Positions 6,991-14,075 of a DNA stretch of 18,942 bases are shown here, piece after piece. The notes under the pieces are model-generated. The model did not search any database. It was given only the letters and a program-made list of their open reading frames with translations, and was not told where the DNA came from. Made by a program: the position numbers and the translations under genes. Source of the DNA: JBJXGF01 sp046153015 (GTDB lineage: Bacteria; Actinomycetota; Acidimicrobiia; Acidimicrobiales; CAIXPF01); the NCBI GenBank assembly GCA_046153015.1, contig JBJXGF010000115.1:1-18942 (forward strand). The letters run 5' to 3'. The stretch's first letter is position 1. Each line of letters begins with the position of its first letter.

Positions 6991-7215
6991 TCAGTGCGCC
7001 GGGATCCCGGCCATCGCCAACCCGCCGAGGTAGCGCTCGATCTGCTCGGAACGGGCGAGGTAGAAGAGCTTCCGCCGGGCGAAGTCGAGCGTGAAGTGCG
7101 GGCAGCGCCCCAGCAGCTCGGACACGGCCTCCGCGGTGCGGGCCGGCCGGCCGAGGTGGGCGAGGCTCACCACCCGGTGCGCGGCCGTCCAGTACGCCGC
7201 CATCGGGACGTCGCC
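6991..7215 (-). pseudogene. C-terminal fragment of an adenylate cyclase/TPR-type protein
   Basis: The frame ends with CPHFTLDFARRKLFYL, then SEQIERYLGGLAMAGIP and the stop. This strongly resembles the conserved C-terminus of large class III adenylate/guanylate cyclase proteins with tetratricopeptide repeats (FARRxLFYLxxPEQxxxYLxGLRxAGxP). The preceding AHRVVSLAHLGRPARTAEAVSELL fits a final TPR helix pair. Everything upstream (catalytic domain, ATPase, most repeats) is absent: beyond about 7215 the sequence changes to a fragment of another gene on the other strand. It is therefore a relic of a gene normally of about 1000 residues. Confidence 0.5.
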
Positions 7216-7231
7216 CCTCCCGCCTGGCGCG

Positions 7232-7435
7232 CTCACTCGGTCGCCCAGCTGGGCGCACCCGACTTGGGCGGCGCTGCTCACCGGCCACACCGAGTCGGCG
7301 CTGCTCGGCTGCGTCTACGTCGACCCACTGGGCGAGGCAGGCGCCGATGCCGATGTCTCGTGGTGGGCGGTCGACGCCTTGGCGGGAGGCGAGGTCGAGT
7401 CGTCGCCGGGGGCCGCCTCTCAAATTAGATGTACT
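7232..7435 (+). pseudogene. GNAT-like acetyltransferase fragment
   Basis: A plus-strand stretch reads ALLTGHTESALLGCVYVDP, then GADADVSWWAVDALAG. This resembles the central part of a GNAT-family subgroup in which LGCVYIDP and a D(A/V)xVSWWV strand precede the acetyl-CoA loop. The N-terminal part and the acetyl-CoA pyrophosphate-binding loop are both missing, and there is no proper start. It abuts the cyclase fragment tail-outward on the opposite strand, so two unrelated gene relics are joined here. The match is from memory of the family pattern and is tentative. Confidence 0.35.
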
Positions 7436-7443
7436 CAGCCACT

Positions 7444-7471
7444 GTTGAACATACTCTGTGACCAACAAAAT
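7444..7471 (+). promoter_or_regulatory. Possible promoter of the downstream membrane protein gene
   Basis: TTGAAC (7444-7449) and CAAAAT (7466-7471) are separated by 16 bases, and each matches four of six consensus positions. They lie in the only AT-rich patch of this neighbourhood, about 80 bases before the start at 7551. Confidence 0.3.
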
Positions 7472-7508
7472 GAGGCCACACCACGTGACGTGGCCCCGCC
7501 CGCATGGT

Positions 7509-7525
7509 CCGTCTGAGACAGACGG
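7509..7525. promoter_or_regulatory. Perfect inverted repeat in the 5' leader (possible operator)
   Basis: CCGTCTG-AGA-CAGACGG is a perfect 7-base dyad with a 3-base centre. It lies downstream of the possible promoter, 7 bases before the AAGGAG ribosome site and 25 bases before the ATG at 7551. It could be a repressor site or a leader hairpin; no T-run follows, so it is not a terminator. Confidence 0.4.
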
Positions 7526-7550
7526 CGCACCCAAGGAGAATCCGCTGCTC

Positions 7551-8084
7551 ATGACCACCACCTCGAACTTCCCCCACCGGGCGCACGTCGTCGCCGTCTC
7601 GTCGGGAACAGGCCGCACGTGGCGCAATCCGCATCAGGTGGCCCTGATGTGCCTCATGGCCTACTCGACTGCGCTCGGTTGGCAGGCCCAGTTGGTGTCC
7701 TACCCGCTGTACCGCGCCGTCGGCGCCGCCGATTTCGCCGCCTACCACGCCCGTTACAAGGAGGCGATCCCCTGGGTGGTTGTCGTCCCCGGGTTCGTCT
7801 GCTTCCTCGCCGGAGCGGCCTTCCCGTGGACACGGCCCCGAGCAGTGAGCCTCGCTGCGGCGGCGCTGGTGAGCGTCGCCAGCCTGACGGCGCTGCTCAG
7901 CACGGTGGCGTGGGCCATCCCCGCGCACGACAAGCTGGACCGCGCCGGCCAGTCTGCCGCCACGATCGACCGGCTGCTCCAAGCGAACCTGCTGCGCTCT
8001 GGGGCGTTGACGGTCGGGATGCTCACGCTCGCGGCGTGCGTCGTTCGGCAGATCAACCGGAATAGCGCAGCCCCCGAAAGCTAG
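7551..8084 (+). CDS. Four-TM integral membrane protein, family uncertain
   Basis: This 177-residue protein has four hydrophobic helices: one around CLMAYSTALGWQAQLVSYPL, one at IPWVVVVPGFVCFLAGAAF, one at VSLAAAALVSVASLTALLST, and one at SGALTVGMLTLAACVV. The layout, with a soluble loop holding YHARYKEAIP after helix 1 and a polar helix ending LLQANLLRS before helix 4, resembles DUF1772/anthrone-oxygenase-like small membrane proteins, but I cannot confirm membership. The ATG at 7551 is preferred to an earlier GTG at 7458, since AAGGAG lies upstream, though 12 bases away, which is long. A strong terminator hairpin follows the stop, so it is probably monocistronic. Confidence 0.65.
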   Translation: MTTTSNFPHRAHVVAVSSGTGRTWRNPHQVALMCLMAYSTALGWQAQLVSYPLYRAVGAADFAAYHARYKEAIPWVVVVPGFVCFLAGAAFPWTRPRAVSLAAAALVSVASLTALLSTVAWAIPAHDKLDRAGQSAATIDRLLQANLLRSGALTVGMLTLAACVVRQINRNSAAPES

Positions 8085-8101
8085 GCGTGGGACGGCGCTG
8101 C

Positions 8102-8161
8102 CGTTGCGCGAGGGGCGGGGCGGCATGCCTCCTCCCGCACCCCGCGTGGCGGCAACGTTTT
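8102..8161 (+). terminator. Rho-independent-type terminator
   Basis: CGTTGC (8102-8107) pairs with GCAACG (8152-8157), and the enclosed sequence extends the stem through CGCG, GGGG and GGG runs that have matching complements. TTTT follows directly at 8158-8161. It is 17 bases past the stop of the four-TM protein gene. Confidence 0.6.
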
Positions 8162-8214
8162 CGGGGCGGGTGGGGAGGGTAAGTGCGCTGCGCCGCCGCC
8201 GGAGGGGGTGTCAG

Positions 8215-8757
8215 ATGGCCGAGAACGAGTCACCGCAGGAACGCCTCGATCGAGAGCACGAGCAGCTCTTCCAGGAGCTGCGAGCGATCATCCCCGGCGC
8301 CGAGGTTCTCTTCGCGTTCATGCTGACCGTCGCCTTCAGCGAGCGGTTCGAGGGGCTCACCTCGACCCAACGCAACGTCTACTACGGCACCCTGATGTGC
8401 GCCGGCGCGGCCCTCATCCTCCTGCTCGCGCCGTCGGCATTCCATCGTCTCCGATTCCGTCAGGGGGACAAGGAGGCGATGATGCGCGCCGCCAACACCG
8501 AGGTGATCATCGCGCTCGGCTTCATCGCGCTGTCCGTCTCCGGCGTCCTGTTTCTCATCACCGACGTACTGTTCAGCACGCGGGCGGCGATCGTCGCTGG
8601 CGTCTCCACCTGGTCCATCACGGCCGTGCTGTGGTGGGCGTATCCACTCGTTCGGCGAGTCCGTGAGCCGGCCCCGGATCAGACGCCACAGCCCGCGGGC
8701 CTCCTCGTCCCGGGCGTCTCGTCGTCAGACCAGCAACGACGGGCGAGCTCGAGCTGA
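8215..8757 (+). CDS. DUF6328 family membrane protein
   Basis: This 180-residue protein matches DUF6328, a small membrane family common in actinobacteria with no known function. Diagnostic stretches are RLDREHEQLFQELRAIIPGA, EVLFAFMLTVAFSERFEGL, TSTQRNVYYGTLM, then LLLAPSAFHRLRFRQGDKEA and LFLITDVLFSTRAAIVAG. Four membrane helices are predicted, at roughly residues 28-45, 58-78, 98-118 and 125-147. The C-terminal tail is cytoplasmic-like and Pro/Ser-rich. GGAGGGGG lies 6 bases before the ATG at 8215; an earlier in-frame start at 8104 lies inside the terminator hairpin and is rejected. Confidence 0.82.
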   Translation: MAENESPQERLDREHEQLFQELRAIIPGAEVLFAFMLTVAFSERFEGLTSTQRNVYYGTLMCAGAALILLLAPSAFHRLRFRQGDKEAMMRAANTEVIIALGFIALSVSGVLFLITDVLFSTRAAIVAGVSTWSITAVLWWAYPLVRRVREPAPDQTPQPAGLLVPGVSSSDQQRRASSS

Positions 8758-8875
8758 ACCTGGTTCGTCCACCAGCGAGCGGCTGGCGTTGTCTGTCCCA
8801 TGGTGAGCACCGACGCCGACTGAGCTCTCCCGGTGAGGCGGGCACGGGCTGTCACCGAGCAGGAATCTCTCTCTA

Positions 8876-9360
8876 ATGACGAGCGCTTGGGTGGCCCAGG
8901 CGATCTCGGTAGCAGCTTGGCTCGAGCTGGCTGATCTGTTGGCGGATGGCGCCAAAGAGCGTCGCCGAGCTGGCCGCCGCCTCGGGCACGCACGAGCCGT
9001 CGCTGTATCGGCTGTTACGGGCACTGGCCGCCGTGGGCGTCTTCGCCGAAGAAGCCGCCGGTCGATTCGAGCTGACACCCTTGGCCGAGGCGCTTCGCAG
9101 CGATGTGCCGGGGTCGGTGCGAGCGATGTGCGCCATGCGAGGCGAACGGTGGTTCACGGGGGCGTGGGCTGAGCTGCGCTATAGCGTCACCACCGGCGAG
9201 CCCGGCTTCGACCACGCGTTCGGCCGAGACCTCTTCGGGTTCCTCAAGGAGAACCCCCCGGCCATGGCCCTCTTCGCCGAGGCCATGTCGTCGATGTCGG
9301 GCGCCGAGACAGCAGCGTTGCTGAGCGCCTACGACTTCTCGGCTGCTTCGACGATCGCCG
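8876..9360 (+). pseudogene. O-methyltransferase, N-terminal part only
   Basis: The sequence starts TSAWVAQAISVAAWLELADLLADG. After a one-base shift near 8949 it continues PKSVAELAAASGTHEPSLYRLLRALAAVGVF, then GRFELTPLAEALRSD and on to a helical region ending SAYDFSAASTIA. This is the dimerisation/winged-helix domain of multi-domain O-methyltransferases (caffeate/hydroxyneurosporene type). The family continues with a DVGGGHG SAM-binding loop, but here it is replaced after about 9360 by unrelated sequence, so the whole catalytic domain is missing. A weak AGGAA lies before the ATG at 8876. It is inactive as a methyltransferase unless the assembly is wrong. Confidence 0.65.
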
Positions 9361-9480
9361 TTGACCGGGTGCCGTGCGGCCCGAAGCGGCTCAGCATAAG
9401 GGCCCTTCACCGCGAGGACGACGCTGACGCAGGCTGCAGCTCGTCGGGGCAACGCTCGAAAAACGCCGGAGGAGCGCACC

Positions 9481-9810
9481 ATGGCAAGGTATGTCACGAT
9501 CGGCAAATACACGGCCGCTACGGTGCAGGCCCTGCTGAAGTCGCCATCTGACCGCGAGGCGGCGACGAGGGCCGCCATTAGCGCGGCTGGGGGGACGCTC
9601 GAAGGCTGGTACTACGCTCCAGAGACGGGCGAGGTCTTCGCGATCAGTACGTTCGAAGACGAGACGGCCGCAAGCGCGTTGCTCTTGGCGATCTCGGCCA
9701 CGGGCGCGACAGAACCCTCGAGTCGAGCCACGCGCGTTCTCACCGGATCCGAATTCGCGGAGCTGTGCCGCCAAGCGGCCTCCACCAGCTACACCGCGCC
9801 CGGCCGATAG
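9481..9810 (+). CDS. GYD domain protein (second copy)
   Basis: This 109-residue protein matches the GYD family: MARYVTIGKYTAATVQALL, then GGTLEGWYYAPETGEVFAISTFEDETAASALLLA, and a tail ending TSYTAPGR. It is a distant relative of the protein at 3070-3396, sharing the N-terminal strand, the GGxLE turn and the PGR end, but the two differ too much to be a recent duplication. GGAGGAG lies 6 bases before the ATG, a strong ribosome site. It follows the truncated O-methyltransferase on the same strand and may use what remains of that gene's promoter. The function of the family is unknown. Confidence 0.8.
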   Translation: MARYVTIGKYTAATVQALLKSPSDREAATRAAISAAGGTLEGWYYAPETGEVFAISTFEDETAASALLLAISATGATEPSSRATRVLTGSEFAELCRQAASTSYTAPGR

Positions 9811-10198
9811 ACCGGATCCGGCGGACGCGAGACCACCCCGGCTCGTCGGGCGGGTCCGCGTTGCCTCGATCCGCGTGTCAACGGCCGCGAGCCGCAGCGC
9901 TTGGTCGTCCGCTGCTGGGCGCGTCGCTCATCCCGGGCCTCTGGAGCAATCGTCCGAAGGAGGTGTGTAGAACGTATCGTGCTCTTCGCTGAGCACCCCG
10001 CTCTCGTGTGACCACCGACGACGAGTGTCATCTCTGAAGGAGAGCGGCTTGCCAAGGTCGTCTTGCCGTAGGCAGTCCGTTGGTTGGGCGCGTGCGGGCT
10101 GACCGGTTTGGGGTGTCCGGTGATCTTGTTTGGGGTTGGGTTGCCGGTCGCCAGGTGGTCGCTGGTGTGGGCCTCGCCAGGTTCAGGTCATACCTCGC
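9811..10198 (+). other. Stretch with no supported gene
   Basis: I find no convincing coding frame here. Two ribosome-site-like motifs (GAAGGAGG near 9956 and GAAGGAG near 10036) are followed only by very short frames, which suggests truncated gene starts. The right part borders the IS110 fragment and may contain a deletion junction. Confidence 0.4.
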
Positions 10199-10351
10199 CA
10201 CCTCGGGCGCCTCGCCGGCCTTGAGGACCTCCGCCACCAGCGCCTCGAGGTCATTCGCCAAACGGGTCCAGCCCAACACCTCCCCATCGGCGGCCATGTG
10301 CATCACCACGCTGCGGTGACGGTGAAGATCAATCGGAACGTACGCTGACAC
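10199..10351 (-). pseudogene. IS110-family transposase, N-terminal fragment
   Basis: A GTG start at 10351, with GGGAGG upstream, opens SAYVPIDLHRHRSVV, then GEVLGWTRLANDLEALVAEVLKAGEAPEV. This is the N-terminal RuvC-like DEDD segment of IS110 transposases, where the family usually reads YVGIDLHRRRSV; the Gly is Pro here. The resemblance stops at about residue 51 of roughly 400. The remaining open frame to 10028 is low-complexity and not transposase-like, and the C-terminal serine domain is absent. The copy cannot be autonomous. Confidence 0.6.
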
Positions 10352-10417
10352 CAGGGGCCTCCCTCGTCGTCGGTTGGCGGTGAGACGCCCCGAGACTCGC
10401 CGACTCGGATCTCACGA

Positions 10418-10438
10418 GGAGCGGAGACCCCGCTTTTT
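10418..10438 (+). terminator. Rho-independent terminator
   Basis: AGCGG (10420-10424) and CCGCT (10430-10434) form a stem with a five-base AGACC loop. Two G-T pairs can extend it, and a run of five T follows at 10434-10438. No gene on the plus strand ends just before it, so it may belong to a lost gene or transcript. Confidence 0.5.
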
Positions 10439-10688
10439 CATTGCATCAACGGCAAGTGAGTTCTACCTCTTTGAAGAGCAGCTCGACGAGGTGCTGGTTC
10501 GCGCCAGCCGGCGCGATGTCGTCCGCTGGGCACGGTCGACCAGGCATCCGAGATTTCCGGATATGCCTTCTCCGGCTATCTGAAGTGTCAGAGGCGGCAC
10601 CACCGGAGGCCGTCTGGCACTGTTGCCGCGTCACAGGCAGGCTGAGGATGTCCTCTGCATGGTGGAGTGGTAGCAGAGGAGGCTCGTC

Positions 10689-11111
10689 GTGGGGCATGTG
10701 ACTCCGGAGATAGCGGTACTGCACAATCGCGCAACGAATGAGCGCGACTCGGTGGCGCTTCGAGCGCTGTACCACGAGGATGCCGTCAACATTGATCCGA
10801 CCCGGGTCATGCGCGGTCTCGACCAGATCATGGCGTCTTTTCAGCAGATGTGGTCCGCGTTCGGTGAGCTCGAGTTCGAGATGGGCCCAGTTGCGGTCGG
10901 TGACGAGTACGGGTTCGCCAACGAGTGGACGGCTCGGGGCCAGCACACAGGAGCCTACGTAATGCCTGACGGCCAGCAGCTGCCCGCCACGGGCCGCCGT
11001 ATCGAGATTCAGGGCGGGACGTTCTTTGAGTTGCGTGACGGCAAGATCTCGCGCCAACGTGACTACTTCGACGTCCTGGGCTGGATGCAGCAACTCGGAA
11101 TCGCGGGCTGA
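10689..11111 (+). CDS. SnoaL-like/NTF2-fold protein
   Basis: This 140-residue protein is a typical SnoaL-like (NTF2-fold) domain. It has an N-terminal helix with DSVALRALYHEDAVNIDPT, then GLDQIMASFQQMWSAFGELEFE, a strand GDEYGFANEWTARGQHTG, and the family hallmark TGRRIEIQGGTFFELRDGKISRQRDYFD near the C-terminus. Members include polyketide cyclases and isomerase-like enzymes. The final Asp-Tyr-Phe-Asp segment lies at the usual active-site strand, but the reaction is not known. The start is GTG 10689, chosen for GAGGAGG 6 bases upstream. It faces the broken SnoaL-like gene at 11218-11635 tail to tail. Confidence 0.8.
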   Translation: MGHVTPEIAVLHNRATNERDSVALRALYHEDAVNIDPTRVMRGLDQIMASFQQMWSAFGELEFEMGPVAVGDEYGFANEWTARGQHTGAYVMPDGQQLPATGRRIEIQGGTFFELRDGKISRQRDYFDVLGWMQQLGIAG

Positions 11112-11217
11112 GGGGAGTGCCGGGAATTGGTACTGATGCCCGCTGCCGAAGCAGGGAGTCCCTATTTGGGGCCTCCGCGTATCGTACGGCCGTCAAATCA
11201 GCTGAACTCGTCAACGA

Positions 11218-11635
11218 TCACACCCGCGGCCCGGCCCGGGTTGCGCCAACTGGGCCTGGCACGTTGCAGTAGAGATGCATCACGCACATCCGGCCGTCCC
11301 GCAGCCGGCCGATTCTGGCACCCCGGAGATCGAGCGTGATACCCACCGCCGAGAACGCGGCCCCCGCCAGGGTGCGCGGCCTTTGGCCGGTGCCGTGGAA
11401 CGTCCACTCAATAGCGAGGCTTCACCGTCGCCGAACACTGCCGAGAACTCTATGTGTGCGTCGGGACAGGCCGTCCACAGGTCCGCGAAGTCAGCGAGCA
11501 CGGCGTCCCGCCCAGACAGCGTTTATTGGGTGACATCTCCACGACGTCGTCGGACAGGAGCTCCCTGACGGCAGCGAGGTCGTGCCGGCTGTAGGCCTCC
11601 TCCCAACGTCGGCTGAATTCCTCTAGATTGCCCGA
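11218..11635 (-). pseudogene. SnoaL-like protein gene with two frameshifts
   Basis: Read in three frames this is a second SnoaL-like domain. The first frame gives LEEFSRRWEEAYSRHDLAAV and ELLSDDVVEMSPNK. The second gives LSGRDAVLADFADLWTACPD and AHIEFSAVFGDGEAS. The third gives EWTFHGTGQRP, then FSAVGITLDLRGARIGRLRD and MHLYCNVPG, ending at 11218. Shifts fall near 11518 and 11409. The W-x-x-HGTG and RDGR pieces are normal for the family. No start codon with a ribosome site is visible at the 5' end. It is not closely similar to the intact gene at 10689. Confidence 0.65.
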
Positions 11636-11796
11636 CGGCCTGCCGCCCCTTTTCGCTTCGTCGTGCTTCTGATGCTCAGCCCGGTTTCCCTCAACTCGGC
11701 CAGGGGACGGTCGTCATTCGACCGCGTGCCAAACCGCCCCCCGTGTCGGACGAGGTGCTGGTCAGCCATAGGACCGTGCTGCGTGCGCTAGCTAGG

Positions 11797-12237
11797 TCAG
11801 CGGTGGCGCACGACGAGACCGAAAGAGCCGAGGGCGCACACCTCGCTCGGGCGCCAGTCAGCATCGTCGCCGATGATCGCCTCGACGCTGCCGGACTCCG
11901 GGTCAAATCGTATGTCGTTGACCACCCCATGCTGGTCACCGTGATCATCGATCACAAGGGCGCCGATCGGGTTTATCTTGCGTCGCACGGCAGCGGATTC
12001 GTCGTCATGGGCTTCCCGGAGCCGCTCGGCGCTGGTGATGACGACCGCGTCGGGACCAAAGCCGACCACGTCCTCCCACGCGACGAGCTGCGCCTTGCGC
12101 CTCCCCCCGCTCACATGGAGCGCGACGATGCGCTGGACCCGATCATCGAAGACGGCCGTCTTGACGTCACCCACATCCTCGGCGTCGTCGCGACTGAGCA
12201 CCTTGCGCCCATGGGCCGCGCTCAGCAACTCGCTCAT
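11797..12237 (-). CDS. PRC-barrel domain protein (146 aa)
   Basis: The protein appears to contain two PRC-barrel-like halves. The first is GRKVLSRDDAEDVGDVKTAVFD, continuing to RRKAQLVAWEDVVGFGPDAVVI. The second is NPIGALVIDDHGDQHGVVNDIRFD, then SGSVEAIIG. PRC barrels are small beta-barrels found in RimM, photosynthetic reaction-centre subunit H and many stress or envelope proteins; no enzymatic residues are expected. Its ATG overlaps the stop of the upstream PRC-barrel gene in an ATGA, so the two are translationally coupled and likely act together. No membrane segment is present. Confidence 0.75.
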   Translation of the reverse strand: MSELLSAAHGRKVLSRDDAEDVGDVKTAVFDDRVQRIVALHVSGGRRKAQLVAWEDVVGFGPDAVVITSAERLREAHDDESAAVRRKINPIGALVIDDHGDQHGVVNDIRFDPESGSVEAIIGDDADWRPSEVCALGSFGLVVRHR

Positions 12238-12797
12238 CGCCCACCCCCGTGAAGCATTCGATACCGCTCGACGGCGCTACCGAAGTCCGAAAGGTCCTGG
12301 CGCATGAACTCGGCGATGCGAGCCGGCACCACCAGCGAATTGCCCGACACGGCCATCTGCGCGTCGATCGGGATGAACTTCCGGCCTCCCGATCGCTCCG
12401 CCAGCTCGTAGCCCACGACCTCCACCTGCGCACCAACCATCAAGACAAGACCGCTGACCTCTCCGAGGTCCACACCACTTTCAGTGATCACACGATCGCC
12501 CAGGACGTCGCGCGTCGCGGTCACGCTCATCAACTCCGGAGGAGCACCGTCGGGCGCGCTCAACGCACGCTCGTCCTTCACCATGACCGCCGTGTTCCCA
12601 ATCGCCGCCACGGACTCCGCCGTCAGGAGTTCTCGCATCCGGCCGCGAAACCAGCCGCGCTTGTTGAGGGTGAAGCCGACCAGTCGTCGTGCCTCCGCGT
12701 CGTAGACCACGTCTTTCACCTCGGCGACGTCGTCGCCGCCGTCAATCGTGACAACCGGCCGTCCGATCAAATCGGTCGCCCGGACAAGCTCAGTCAT
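12234..12797 (-). CDS. PRC-barrel domain protein (187 aa)
   Basis: Two PRC-barrel domains are visible. The first (about residues 1-80) is LVRATDLIGRPVVTIDGG, then AEVKDVVYDAEARRLVGFTL and RELLTAESVAAIGNTAVMV. The second (about 97-170) is RDVLGDRVITESGVDLGEVS, then VVGYELA and KFIPIDAQMAVSGNSLVVP. The C-terminal helix is FMRQDLSDFGSAVERYRML. The ATG at 12797 has GAGGAGGA upstream. It overlaps the single-TM gene upstream and the second PRC-barrel gene downstream, each by four bases, so the three form a tight operon. The role is unknown. Confidence 0.8.
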   Translation of the reverse strand: MTELVRATDLIGRPVVTIDGGDDVAEVKDVVYDAEARRLVGFTLNKRGWFRGRMRELLTAESVAAIGNTAVMVKDERALSAPDGAPPELMSVTATRDVLGDRVITESGVDLGEVSGLVLMVGAQVEVVGYELAERSGGRKFIPIDAQMAVSGNSLVVPARIAEFMRQDLSDFGSAVERYRMLHGGGR

Positions 12798-13018
12798 GGC
12801 TTCCTCCTCGGCTCCCGACGGCGGCTCGCGATTACCCCGCCCGAACGCCGACGCGCACGGACGACCACGAAAGCGCTGAGCGCCACGATGACGATCAGCA
12901 GGATCGCCAACACCCATGCCCACAACACGAGGACCACGCTAGCCGCTGCCCAGGGCGCCGAGCCGACCGGCAACGGCGGCAACGGCGGTGTTCTTCGTGA
13001 GTACCTCGTCCGGCGCAT
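12794..13018 (-). CDS. Small single-TM membrane protein
   Basis: This 74-residue protein has a basic and Pro-rich N-terminus (MRRTRYSRRTPPLPPLP), one strong membrane helix (about residues 25-52, including VVLVLWAWVLAILLIVIVAL) and a short very basic tail ending RRREPRRKP. The stop overlaps the next gene's ATG as ATGA, which supports it being a real gene. The start at ATG 13018 has only a weak GGGACGAG upstream, and a later GTG start is possible. No family is recognised. It probably anchors or signals for the PRC-barrel proteins encoded after it, by inference from the operon. Confidence 0.6.
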   Translation of the reverse strand: MRRTRYSRRTPPLPPLPVGSAPWAAASVVLVLWAWVLAILLIVIVALSAFVVVRARRRSGGVIASRRREPRRKP

Positions 13019-13177
13019 CAGGCTCGTCCCGCCCCGTCGAGCCGGGAGCCAGCAGTGCTGAGGTCTGTCGTGTCGGCGCGGCGCGCGACGACGTACTTCA
13101 CTGGACGCACAGACCCTCCGACGCTGCCCCGCGCTGCCAGTTCACAGGTGCGTGGTGAGCCTTGATCGATTCGAGGG

Positions 13178-13822
13178 TCACTCGATGATTCCGAGCGCGC
13201 GGGCTCGGACGACGGCGTCGGTGCGGCTGTGTAGCCGGAGCTTTTTGCAGACGCGCTCGGCGCGCTCCTCAGTCGCGGCGCGGGAGATCCACAGCCTGTC
13301 GGCGATGACCGCGAAGCTCGACTGCGTGAGCAAGTAACGGAGGACCCTTGCCTGAGCCATCGTGATCGATGCGGCCTTGACGGTGACAGCGGCTTCCGAG
13401 ACAGTCTTCGTCGCGATCTGATTGGCTGCCGCGGCGACGACGCCAGCGGCGGTCTGGGCCTCTACGGCCTCGGGGCGGCTGCTCCTCCACGATGCCTGCG
13501 GTGACCAGCGCCCAGGATGGCGTCTGCCGCGGGGGTTCGCTTCGGGGTCGCTATTCGCCTTGACCGCTTGGGCTGGTGCGGCCAAAGCCAGGAGCATCAT
13601 CTGGGCTTCGTCGGCCTGCGCGGCCGCGATCACCCGCGTTGCCTCCTCCATCACCGCGACCCCGGCCTCGACCAGCAACCCGACCTCGGGCGTGAGGAAA
13701 CCCTCGCCCACCAACGCGCCCCCGCAATCGGTGATCGCGTAGAAGAGCGGCTGCCCCCAGCCGTGCTCGACATGCAAGAACGCGAACGCCGTCCCAGGCT
13801 CCAGAGACCCGCCAACGCCCAT
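13178..13822 (-). CDS. LuxR-type HTH regulator with atypical N-terminus
   Basis: This 214-residue protein ends in a GerE/LuxR-type helix-turn-helix (about residues 155-212): ITMAQARVLRYLLTQSSFAV, then IADRLWISRAATEERAERVC and KKLRLHSRTDAVVRARALGI. It resembles the HTH of MalT-type regulators in which VSRNTVKTQ is usual; here RAATEER replaces it, so DNA-contacting residues differ. The middle is an Ala-rich helical region and the N-terminus has no receiver or ATPase motif. The ATG at 13822 has no clear ribosome site. It sits in the stress-type cluster and may control it, but no binding site is visible. A frameshift within an originally longer regulator is possible. Confidence 0.55.
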   Translation of the reverse strand: MGVGGSLEPGTAFAFLHVEHGWGQPLFYAITDCGGALVGEGFLTPEVGLLVEAGVAVMEEATRVIAAAQADEAQMMLLALAAPAQAVKANSDPEANPRGRRHPGRWSPQASWRSSRPEAVEAQTAAGVVAAAANQIATKTVSEAAVTVKAASITMAQARVLRYLLTQSSFAVIADRLWISRAATEERAERVCKKLRLHSRTDAVVRARALGIIE

Positions 13823-13835
13823 GCGCTAGCCACCG

Positions 13836-14070
13836 TCAAACGGGACGATGCTCGCCAGGAGTGCGCCAGAGTACGGACTCGTTGTTGGAGCGCTGAACCT
13901 TGTCCTTCATGCCGTCGACGACGGCTTTGGCCTTTTCACCAGGATTGTCGATGACGTCTTCGCTTCCCGCTCGCGTGGTCCGCCTGACCTCCGCGTTTCA
14001 AGTCGTCGTTGGTGAAATCGCCCACAGCTTCCTTCGTTCGACCTTTGAAGTCGTCAGCCCTGGACCCACG
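13836..14070 (-). pseudogene. CsbD-like stress protein, frameshifted
   Basis: The first frame reads SRADDFKGRTKEAVGDFTND, then DLKRGGQADHASGK. This is the CsbD family pattern (DxxKGRxKEAxGxxTxDxxLKxEGxxDxxxGK), found in small hydrophilic general-stress proteins. After one extra base near 13965 it continues EDVIDNPGEKAKAVVDGMKD and KVQRS to a stop at 13836. No usual start codon precedes the conserved part in frame. A functional CsbD is about 60-70 residues, so the broken copy has nearly the full length. It follows the 24-residue hydrophobic peptide gene on the same strand. Confidence 0.65.
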
Positions 14071-14075
14071 TTCTG

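Noticed and set aside
10446..11093. Minus-strand open frame antisense to the SnoaL-like gene
   Set aside because: No family pattern and no ribosome site; the plus-strand SnoaL-like gene is well supported.
12249..13061. Plus-strand open frame of 270 codons
   Set aside because: It lies antisense to the PRC-barrel operon, is His/Arg-rich and has no recognisable domain.
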